Shown in pieces: positions 1-5,048 of a stretch of DNA of 5,048 nucleotides. The DNA comes from JASHZA01 sp035624865 (lineage in GTDB: Bacteria; Desulfobacterota; Binatia; Binatales; Binataceae). A model generated the notes under the pieces. The model made no database searches and was not told where the DNA came from. It was given only the letters and a program-made list of their open reading frames with translations. Both the position numbers and the translations under genes were made by a program. Position 1 is the first letter of the stretch. Every line of letters begins with the position of its first letter. The DNA is taken from positions 1-5,048 of the forward strand of contig DASPQS010000142.1 of the NCBI GenBank assembly GCA_035624865.1, in the 5' to 3' direction.

Positions 1-1004
1 CCGAGTGCGCGGTCGACAAAGTTGTGCAGAGGCTGACCGGCCCGATAGCGTCGCAGGTTTGCCGCAAACAGCTCGCAACACGCACTGTTGTAGTCCTTGA
101 ACGCTCCGGACATGTGGGGCGTCAGGATGACGTTCTCCAAATCCCACAAGGGGCTGTCAGCTTCGAGCGGCTCGCGAGCGAAAACATCGAGCCCGGCGCC
201 ACCGATACGCTTTTCGCGCAGGGCCTCGATCAGCGCATCCTGGTCGATCACCTCGCCCCGGCCGACATTGACGATATAGGTATGCGGGCGCATGACGGCA
301 ATCTCGCGAGCGCCGATAAAGCGCTGCGTCAGCGGCGTCATCGGCAGCGTCACGCTGATGAAGTCGCTGTCGCGCAGGACCGCCTCGCGTTCCTCCGGAC
401 CGTACCAGCGTGCCGGGATCACGCCATCCGGATCGCCGACCCTGGGCGGATTCCATCCGGTGTCGCGGCGATCGTTTGGATTGCGCTTGAGCGCAAGCAC
501 CGTCATCCCGAGCGCCTGCGCGATGCGCGCGGTCTCGCGTCCGATCGAGCCATAGCCGATTATCCCGAGCGTCTTCCCACGCATCGAATCGACCGAGTCC
601 ATGAACTGCGAGTTGCGCTTCCACTCGTGCCGCATCTGCGCCCGCATGGTGACGTGAAAGCCGTGCGCCCAGGCCAGCATCGAACCGATCGTGTACTCCG
701 CAATGGGCGTCGAGTGAATGCCGCTGGCGGTCGTGACCGCAACGTTCGCGCGCTCGCCGAGTAACCCGCGCAGAATATGGTCGGCGCCGGCGCTCAGAAG
801 CTGAACCCATTTCAGACCCGGCGCGCGGCGCATCAGTTCGTCCGGCACACGGAAACCGAAGTAGACGTCGCATCCTCCCTCGGCGGCCTCGACCATCTCG
901 GCCTGCGAGCGACAACGGCGGTCGACGATCTCGGCGTCGCCGGCGGCCTGTTCGAGAAGGAGGCGCTGTTCCGATGTAAGGCCGATCGTGGAGAGAATCT
1001 TCAT
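1..1004 (-). CDS. D-isomer-specific 2-hydroxyacid dehydrogenase, NAD(P)-dependent (3' end cut by window)
   Basis: This is a cytoplasmic oxidoreductase of the family that interconverts 2-keto acids and D-2-hydroxy acids (glyoxylate/hydroxypyruvate reductases, phosphoglycerate dehydrogenase and relatives). The substrate cannot be named from the sequence. 334 codons are visible without a stop. The N-terminal catalytic half includes SAGADH (71-76) and the THxTPIAEYTIG-like segment at 92-107. The Rossmann motif GYGSIG is at 150-155. The catalytic set is complete: Arg249 in VGRGEVID, Glu278 in DVFAREPL and His297 in LTPHMSG, with family-typical spacing. The visible end, HNFVDRAL, is how these proteins usually finish, so only a few codons should be missing. 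The ATG is firm: an in-frame TGA lies at 1023-1025 and no other standard start lies between. A GGAG sits 12 bases upstream. After the second Rossmann strand the sequence reads LALKRNP, without the acidic residue typical of NAD-specific members, and a Gly/Pro-rich insertion follows (about 176-203). The gene is divergent from the PDZ gene. Confidence 0.95.
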   Translation of the reverse strand, partial: MKILSTIGLTSEQRLLLEQAAGDAEIVDRRCRSQAEMVEAAEGGCDVYFGFRVPDELMRRAPGLKWVQLLSAGADHILRGLLGERANVAVTTASGIHSTPIAEYTIGSMLAWAHGFHVTMRAQMRHEWKRNSQFMDSVDSMRGKTLGIIGYGSIGRETARIAQALGMTVLALKRNPNDRRDTGWNPPRVGDPDGVIPARWYGPEEREAVLRDSDFISVTLPMTPLTQRFIGAREIAVMRPHTYIVNVGRGEVIDQDALIEALREKRIGGAGLDVFAREPLEADSPLWDLENVILTPHMSGAFKDYNSACCELFAANLRRYRAGQPLHNFVDRAL

Positions 1005-1016
1005 AATCGTACGGCG

Positions 1017-1020
1017 CTCC
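1017..1020 (-). promoter_or_regulatory. Weak Shine-Dalgarno for the dehydrogenase
   Basis: On the minus strand GGAG lies 12 bases before the ATG at 1004. The spacing is longer than ideal, but it is the only purine-rich ribosome-binding candidate between the upstream in-frame stop and the start. Confidence 0.4.
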
Positions 1021-1047
1021 GATCACGTTTTCGCACTTCGCATGGAG

Positions 1048-1058
1048 CGCTTCAAGCG
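1048..1058. repeat. Quasi-palindrome CGCTT-C-AAGCG, possible operator
   Basis: CGCTT at 1048-1052 and AAGCG at 1054-1058 are exact inverted copies around one base, almost at the midpoint between the two divergent start codons. An outer pair, TTTCGC (1029-1034) and GCGAAA (1056-1061), is also an inverted repeat and overlaps the right arm. The position suits a regulator site, but repeats this short occur by chance in GC-rich DNA. Confidence 0.25.
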
Positions 1059-1089
1059 AAACCTCGGGCATGGCGGCCCGGACGCTCTG

Positions 1090-1099
1090 ACTATAGAAT
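1090..1099. promoter_or_regulatory. Possible -10 element(s) upstream of the PDZ gene
   Basis: On the plus strand the overlapping hexamers TATAGA (1092-1097) and TAGAAT (1094-1099) resemble the TATAAT consensus. The second matches five of six positions. On the minus strand the same patch reads TATAGT (1095 down to 1090), so it could serve either direction. No good -35 partner is visible. If used for the PDZ gene, transcription would start only a few bases before the ATG at 1110. Confidence 0.25.
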
Positions 1100-1109
1100 T
1101 GCGCAAGAC

Positions 1110-1922
1110 ATGCGTCGGCGAAAATTGCACCTCTTATTCGCTTTAACAGTAGCAGCCGCGCTGACGGCGGTAGGGCGGGTGCGGGCGCAAACCGGGGTGG
1201 CTCGCGAAGCCGCCGAACCACAGCTGAGCCAGCCATCGTCCGACGCACCTGCACCTGGTCAATCCGCGCCGACACTCGAGGTCCCACCGCGCTTCGCTCC
1301 TCTGCCAGCGCCGGCACCGCCGGCTTCCGTCGATGACTCGACCGGTGATGCCGCGTCGTCCCAAGGTCTCGCACCCGCGGCGAACAGTGCTTCGACGGTG
1401 GATACCTCCCCGGCTACGAGTCAGAAGCGTCCGTACCTGGGTCTTTCGGTTCAATACATCCAGTCCGACGCAACACCAGGGCGCGAGGTCCGGGGCCTCG
1501 AAGTAGTCGGTCTCGATGCCAACAGCCCGGCTGAGCGCGCAGGGCTGCGCGCCCGCGGAACTATGACAAAGATGGGGGCAACAGGGGCGACGGCCGGCGC
1601 TTTGATGCCGCCACTAGATTTGGTCGTGATGCCGCTGCTGGAGAAGTCGGGACAGCTGGGAGCTCCCGGCGACTTGATCATCGCAATAGATGACCAACGG
1701 ATCGAGAGCGAAGTGGATTTGCAGAACGTACTCGACGCGTCGAAACCCGGCGATACCATCTACTTCACGGTCGTGCGGCCGATCCAGGGCGGGTCACATG
1801 AGACGCTTAAGATTCCGGTTAAGCTTGGCGACCCCAGCCAGGCGATCGCAAACGCCGGTCCCTCGGTCTCGAACTCGCCTGCAAAGCCCGCCGGCAAATC
1901 GGATCGGATGCACGCACCATAA
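1110..1922 (+). CDS. Secreted protein with a single HtrA-type PDZ domain and no protease domain
   Basis: This 270-residue protein is predicted to be exported to the periplasm or cell envelope. Residues 1-26 form a Sec-type signal peptide: MRRRK, a hydrophobic core (about 7-21), then a likely cleavage after V-R-A at 26. There is no lipobox cysteine. Residues 27-106 are a low-complexity linker rich in Pro, Ala and Ser. The PDZ domain spans about 107-240: RPYLGL (107-112) resembles the binding-loop strand of HtrA PDZ domains, followed by NSPAERAGL (138-146), GDLIIAIDDQRI (187-198), the DLQNVLD helix (203-209), PGDTIYFTVVR (213-223) and the closing strand LKIPVKLGD. The usual short AGL-to-GD turn is replaced by about 40 residues (147-186). 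No Ser protease, S41 or M50 domain is present, so it is an orphan PDZ protein, perhaps binding protein C-termini. The ATG at 1110 is chosen because the signal peptide begins there. The frame is open upstream, but that part is antisense to the dehydrogenase. No clear Shine-Dalgarno precedes it. The function is unknown. Confidence 0.85.
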   Translation: MRRRKLHLLFALTVAAALTAVGRVRAQTGVAREAAEPQLSQPSSDAPAPGQSAPTLEVPPRFAPLPAPAPPASVDDSTGDAASSQGLAPAANSASTVDTSPATSQKRPYLGLSVQYIQSDATPGREVRGLEVVGLDANSPAERAGLRARGTMTKMGATGATAGALMPPLDLVVMPLLEKSGQLGAPGDLIIAIDDQRIESEVDLQNVLDASKPGDTIYFTVVRPIQGGSHETLKIPVKLGDPSQAIANAGPSVSNSPAKPAGKSDRMHAP

Positions 1923-1965
1923 CGGCGCTTTGACTAGGCGTTTGTTCCGCTTCCCCGAGTCGCAC

Positions 1966-1974
1966 TGCTATTAT
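1966..1974 (+). promoter_or_regulatory. Possible extended -10 promoter element for mfd
   Basis: The bases read TGC followed by TATTAT, the form of an extended -10 element (TGn plus a hexamer five of six matched to TATAAT). No good -35 hexamer sits at the normal distance: a TTGACT at 1930-1935 is about twice too far away. Extended -10 promoters can work without a strong -35. Transcription would then begin near 1981, giving an untranslated leader of about 60 bases before the GTG at 2044. Confidence 0.35.
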
Positions 1975-1994
1975 CTAAGATGTGTCCCGATGCA

Positions 1995-2011
1995 CACCGC
2001 CATACGCGGTG
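1995..2011 (+). other. Small stem-loop upstream of mfd
   Basis: CACCGC (1995-2000) pairs perfectly with GCGGTG (2006-2011) around a five-base loop, CATAC. No T-run follows, so it is not a terminator. It would lie in the 5' leader of the mfd transcript if the promoter near 1970 is used. A role is unproven and it may be a chance hairpin in GC-rich DNA. Confidence 0.3.
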
Positions 2012-2034
2012 AAGGCGTCGGTGTATTCGTTTGC

Positions 2035-2040
2035 GGAGGT
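2035..2040 (+). promoter_or_regulatory. Strong Shine-Dalgarno that decides the mfd start
   Basis: GGAGGT is an exact match to the core anti-Shine-Dalgarno complement. Counting from GGAGG, it ends four bases before the GTG at 2044, which is short but workable. The TTG at 2041 is too close. This is the best ribosome-binding site in the gap and the main reason to prefer 2044 over the ATG at 1990. Confidence 0.6.
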
Positions 2041-2043
2041 TTG

Positions 2044-5000
2044 GTGGAACGCAGTCTAAGAGAAGCCGCTGGCGAGCTTAAGGCCCGAATCGAGGCGGCT
2101 AACGAGAAGCGATTCCCTGTAATGGGACTCAAGGGGGCGGCTAACGCACTGATGCTGCGAGAGGCGGCTCTCACCTTGGGACGGCCGATCCTGGTCGTCA
2201 CCCCGCAGGCGAGTGAGGCCGAAGCCCTGGCGGCCGAGTTGGCCTTCTTTCTCGATCAGCCGGCCGACCGCGACTCCGCTCATTGCCAGATGCACCTGCT
2301 GCCTGCCTGGGAAGTGCGGCCCTTCTCGCAGCTTTCACCACCCCCTGACGTACAGGCGGCGCAACTTGCCGCGCTTTTTGCTCTGGCACGCACCCCGACA
2401 CCGCTCGTAGTGACCTCACTCGAAGCCTTGATGATGCGGACGATTCCGCGGCGGGTTTTCGAAGACTCGGTGATTAGGATCGCGCCAGCGGAAGTGCTGG
2501 ATCTGGAGGCACTGGTCGAAGCGCTTGCCGGAATGGGTTACCAGCGAGTTCCGCAGACCGAAGAGCCCGGCGACTTCAGCGTGCGCGGAGGAATCGTCGA
2601 CGTTTTCTCGCCGCTCCATCATAACCCGGTGCGGATGGAACTCGAGGAAGAGATCGTCACTTCGATACGCCATTTCGATCCCTCGACTCAGCGCTCACTC
2701 TCCCAGATCGAGGAGGCGATGGTTATTCGGACCCGCCACGTTCCCTCCGCGGCGTTGCGCGACGCGCGCCTGGTCGCACGAGTCGCTGTGCGTTGCGGCG
2801 AAATCGGAATGGTGCGCAAGGAGGCCGCCGAACTGAACGAAACGCTTGAGAACGGGTTGCTTTTCCCCGGCGCTGAATTGCTGATGCCTTACCTGTTCGA
2901 GGACGGGCTCCAGTCGATCTTCGATTATGTCCCGGCCAACACTGTCGCTTGGTTGATCGAACCTGGACGAATCCTCGGCGAGGCCGAACGGATTCTCGAG
3001 CGAATAGCGGCCGAAGCGGCGGCGGCTCACCAAAAGCCCGTATTCTATCCCGCCCCCGAAACACTCTATCTGAGTTCCGACGAACTCGAACGCGCCTTTG
3101 CATCGATGGTGGCGGTCGAGGCCGGTTCGCTGATTACGGTTGCCGCACCCCGCGAGGGATGGGCGACGCCGATCGAAGTCAAATCGCAGCCGAGTTTACG
3201 GCTCGGCGCGACTGAACTCACCGGGACGCACGGGACACTCTCCTTCGAGCCGCTCGCGGTCGAACTCGAGGAAGTGCGCCGCAGCCAGGGGCGTGCGCTC
3301 ATGATCGTCGAGAGTGCGAATCAGGCAGCGCGCCTCCGCCGCCATCTTGAGGCCTACGACATCGAGGCCAACACAGAATGCAAGAGCTTTGCCGCGCTGC
3401 TTGAATGGCCGGATTTCCGACCCGCAATTATGGAAGGCGAAATCGCCACCGGCACCGTTCTGCAGAAGGACGGCCTCTATATCTATAGCGAGGAGGAACT
3501 GTTCGGCGAACCACGCGCACGCCGCCGCGTCCGCCGCCCTGCCAAGGGGGCGCTGCTAAATCTTGACGAACTCCGGCCCGATGACTTCGTGGTTCATATC
3601 GAACACGGAATCGGCAAATACCGGGGACTCAAGCACATGAAGGTCGCCGACGTCGAGGGTGATTTCCTCAACCTCGAGTACGCGGGTAACGACACCATGT
3701 ACGTTCCGGTCGAGCGCATCAACCTGGTCCAGCGCTATATTGGCGGCGACAGCACCGATCCCAAGCTCGACAAGCTGGGCGGTGGATCGTGGGACCGGGT
3801 CAAGAAGCGGACCCGGGAGGCGGTGCTGGCGATGGCCTCCGAGTTGCTGGATATCTACGCCGCACGCGAGGTGATCGAGGGTCACGCATTTGTGCATCCG
3901 GGTGCCGCCTACGAAGATTTCGCGGAACGATTCGAGTTCGAAGAAACGCCCGACCAACAGGCTGCGATCGACGAAGTCATCCGCGACATGTCGCGCTCAA
4001 AGCCGATGGATCGGCTGATTTGCGGCGACGCCGGATTTGGCAAGACTGAAGTGGCCCTGCGCGCGGCTTTCATCTGCGTGATGGATGGGCGCCAGGTTGC
4101 CGTCTTGGTTCCGACCACCGTGCTCGCGGAACAGCATTGGAGCAATTTCCGCAACCGCTTCAAGGACCACCCGGTGCGGGTCGAGATGGTTTCGCGCTTC
4201 CAAAGCGCGAAAGAGAACCGCCGAGTCATCGAGGACGTGCGCAAGGGTCTGGTCGACATCGTGATCGGCACCCATCGCCTGCTTCAAAGCGACGTCGAAT
4301 TTCCCAAGCTGGGCCTGCTCGTGATCGACGAGGAACATCGTTTCGGCGTCGCCGACAAGGAGCGAATCAAGCGCCTGCGCAAGCTGGTCGAGGTACTGAC
4401 CATGACGGCGACTCCGATCCCGCGAACGCTGCATATGGCGATGCTCGGGATTCGCGACTTGTCGGTGATCCAGACACCGCCGCCCGACCGCCAGGCCGTG
4501 CGCACCTTCGTCGCGCATTTCGACGACGGCTTGATTCGCGACGTGATCCTGCGCGAACTCAACCGCGCCGGCCAGGTATTCTTCGTCCACAACCGGGTCG
4601 AGAACATCGAGTACATGGCCCAGCATCTGCGTGCGCTCGTCCCCGAGGCCAAGATCGCGGTGGCGCACGGCCAGATGAAGGAGCATGAGCTCGAGAACGT
4701 GATGCGAGGATTCGTCGAGAACCAGATCAATTTGCTCGTCTGTTCCGCGATCATCGAGTCGGGGCTCGACATCCCCAATGCCAACACGATGATCATCAAC
4801 CGCGCCGACCATTTCGGCCTGGCCCAGCTCTATCAGCTGCGCGGCCGGGTCGGACGGAGCAAGCGCAAGGCCTTTGCCTACCTGCTGATACCGGGCGAAC
4901 ACATCATCACCCGCGACGCCAAGCGCCGTATCGACGCTCTGCGAGAACTGGTCGAAGCGGAGAGCGGCACCGGGTTCAAGCTCGCGATTCGCGACCTCGA

Positions 5001-5048
5001 GCATCGTGGCGCGGGCAACCTGCTCGGCCACGAGCAGTCAGGGCAGAT
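2044..5048 (+). CDS. mfd: Transcription-repair coupling factor Mfd (3' end cut by window)
   Basis: Mfd is a cytoplasmic ATP-driven DNA translocase that binds stalled RNA polymerase, pushes it off the template and recruits UvrA for nucleotide excision repair. About 1001 codons are visible; the family usually runs to about 1150-1180, so the C-terminal regulatory domain is missing. Numbering from the GTG: the N-terminal UvrB-like module holds the degenerate nucleotide-loop segment GLKGAANALML (28-38), PAWEVRPFSQLSP (87-99) and GDFSVRGGIVDVF (176-188). The RNA polymerase interaction domain starts near 510 with DFVVHIEHGIGKYRGL (514-529). The helicase motifs are intact: Walker A GDAGFGKT (661-668, Lys667), DEEH (762-765), TMTATPIPRTL (786-796), CSAIIESGLDIP (900-911) and QLRGRVGRS (931-939). 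The visible end is the RecG-type translocation motif, RDLEHRGAGNLLGHEQSG (983-1000). The start is uncertain: an in-frame ATG at 1990 would add 18 residues but lacks a Shine-Dalgarno. No frameshift or internal stop was seen, so the gene should be functional. Confidence 0.97.
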   Translation, partial: MERSLREAAGELKARIEAANEKRFPVMGLKGAANALMLREAALTLGRPILVVTPQASEAEALAAELAFFLDQPADRDSAHCQMHLLPAWEVRPFSQLSPPPDVQAAQLAALFALARTPTPLVVTSLEALMMRTIPRRVFEDSVIRIAPAEVLDLEALVEALAGMGYQRVPQTEEPGDFSVRGGIVDVFSPLHHNPVRMELEEEIVTSIRHFDPSTQRSLSQIEEAMVIRTRHVPSAALRDARLVARVAVRCGEIGMVRKEAAELNETLENGLLFPGAELLMPYLFEDGLQSIFDYVPANTVAWLIEPGRILGEAERILERIAAEAAAAHQKPVFYPAPETLYLSSDELERAFASMVAVEAGSLITVAAPREGWATPIEVKSQPSLRLGATELTGTHGTLSFEPLAVELEEVRRSQGRALMIVESANQAARLRRHLEAYDIEANTECKSFAALLEWPDFRPAIMEGEIATGTVLQKDGLYIYSEEELFGEPRARRRVRRPAKGALLNLDELRPDDFVVHIEHGIGKYRGLKHMKVADVEGDFLNLEYAGNDTMYVPVERINLVQRYIGGDSTDPKLDKLGGGSWDRVKKRTREAVLAMASELLDIYAAREVIEGHAFVHPGAAYEDFAERFEFEETPDQQAAIDEVIRDMSRSKPMDRLICGDAGFGKTEVALRAAFICVMDGRQVAVLVPTTVLAEQHWSNFRNRFKDHPVRVEMVSRFQSAKENRRVIEDVRKGLVDIVIGTHRLLQSDVEFPKLGLLVIDEEHRFGVADKERIKRLRKLVEVLTMTATPIPRTLHMAMLGIRDLSVIQTPPPDRQAVRTFVAHFDDGLIRDVILRELNRAGQVFFVHNRVENIEYMAQHLRALVPEAKIAVAHGQMKEHELENVMRGFVENQINLLVCSAIIESGLDIPNANTMIINRADHFGLAQLYQLRGRVGRSKRKAFAYLLIPGEHIITRDAKRRIDALRELVEAESGTGFKLAIRDLEHRGAGNLLGHEQSGQ

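Larger units (their letters stand above)
1005..1109. promoter_or_regulatory. Divergent intergenic region between the dehydrogenase and the PDZ protein
   Basis: The two start codons face away from each other and only 105 bases separate them, so both promoters, or parts of them, should lie here or just inside the coding regions. The centre holds an 11-base quasi-palindrome. Near the PDZ gene there is an AT-rich patch around 1091-1100 in an otherwise GC-rich sequence. I see no consensus -35 element for either direction. That promoters are present is inferred from the gene arrangement, not from strong motifs. Confidence 0.5.
1923..2043 (+). other. Intergenic gap between the PDZ gene and mfd
   Basis: The gap has 121 bases. 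No stem-loop followed by a T-run is visible after the PDZ stop, so there is no sign of an intrinsic terminator, and read-through into mfd is possible. The gap contains a candidate extended -10 element, a small hairpin and the mfd Shine-Dalgarno, listed separately. The mfd reading frame is open through the whole gap, so part of it would be coding if the ATG at 1990 were the real start. Confidence 0.5.

Noticed and set aside
24..764. A 246-codon plus-strand open frame opposite the dehydrogenase.
   Set aside because: It is antisense to a gene with a full catalytic set, and the product is Arg/Ala/His-rich with no recognisable motif.
777..1109. An N-terminal extension of 111 codons on the PDZ protein.
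   Set aside because: The frame is open, but this part is antisense to the dehydrogenase and the gap, and it would bury the clear signal peptide that starts at 1110.
157..1374. A 405-codon open frame on the minus strand across the dehydrogenase, the divergent gap and the start of the PDZ gene.
   Set aside because: It is out of frame with the dehydrogenase, whose motifs are unambiguous, and antisense to the PDZ signal peptide. Its product is Arg-rich and low in complexity, typical of a shadow frame in GC-rich DNA. The stretch beginning MPEVSLEALHAKC (ATG at 1072) looks protein-like but leads only into this shadow frame.
1930..1935. TTGACT as a -35 element for mfd.
   Set aside because: The hexamer is good, but it is about 33 bases from the -10-like TATTAT and has no -10 at the normal 16-18 base spacing.
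1923..1965. An intrinsic terminator after the PDZ gene.
   Set aside because: No stable GC stem followed by a T-run could be found between the stop codon and the mfd promoter candidate.
4137..4688. A 183-codon plus-strand open frame inside mfd.
   Set aside because: It is in another frame of the conserved Mfd helicase region, with a low-complexity Arg/Gly/Pro-rich product. It is an overlapping shadow.
3997..5031. A 344-codon open frame on the minus strand opposite the Mfd helicase domains.
   Set aside because: It is antisense to strongly conserved Mfd motifs. Its Asp/His/Leu/Val-rich product is what the reverse strand of GC-rich coding DNA gives, and it shows no domain of its own.

Overview
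The window is GC-rich bacterial chromosomal DNA with three protein-coding genes, two of them cut by the window edges. The Mfd and the HtrA-like secreted PDZ protein indicate a Gram-negative-type bacterium. The base composition and gene style would suit a deltaproteobacterial or related lineage, but nothing here fixes the taxon. There are no RNA genes, insertion sequences, CRISPR arrays or phage genes. Codon use looks uniform across the three genes, so the region reads as ordinary core genome.

Layout. (1) Bases 1-1004, minus strand: a D-isomer-specific 2-hydroxyacid dehydrogenase with its Rossmann glycine motif and Arg/Glu/His catalytic set, nearly complete but lacking its last few codons. (2) Bases 1005-1109: a 105-base divergent intergenic region that must hold the control signals of both flanking genes. 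It contains a small quasi-palindrome at its centre and an AT-rich patch resembling a -10 element. (3) Bases 1110-1922, plus strand: a 270-residue secreted protein with a signal peptide, a Pro/Ala/Ser-rich linker and one HtrA-type PDZ domain, with no protease domain. Its PDZ domain carries an insertion of about 40 residues. (4) Bases 1923-2043: a short gap with a possible extended -10 promoter, a small stem-loop and a strong Shine-Dalgarno sequence. (5) Bases 2044 to the window end, plus strand: mfd, the transcription-repair coupling factor, about 1001 codons visible, with the C-terminal domain beyond the window.

The three genes do not form an obvious pathway. The dehydrogenase is metabolic, the PDZ protein is envelope-located, and Mfd links stalled RNA polymerase to nucleotide excision repair. 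The PDZ gene and mfd are co-oriented and 121 bases apart, so they could be co-transcribed, but a possible mfd promoter lies in the gap. I found no convincing new system. The points most worth a second look are the insertion in the orphan PDZ domain, the cofactor preference suggested for the dehydrogenase, and the control signals between the divergent genes.
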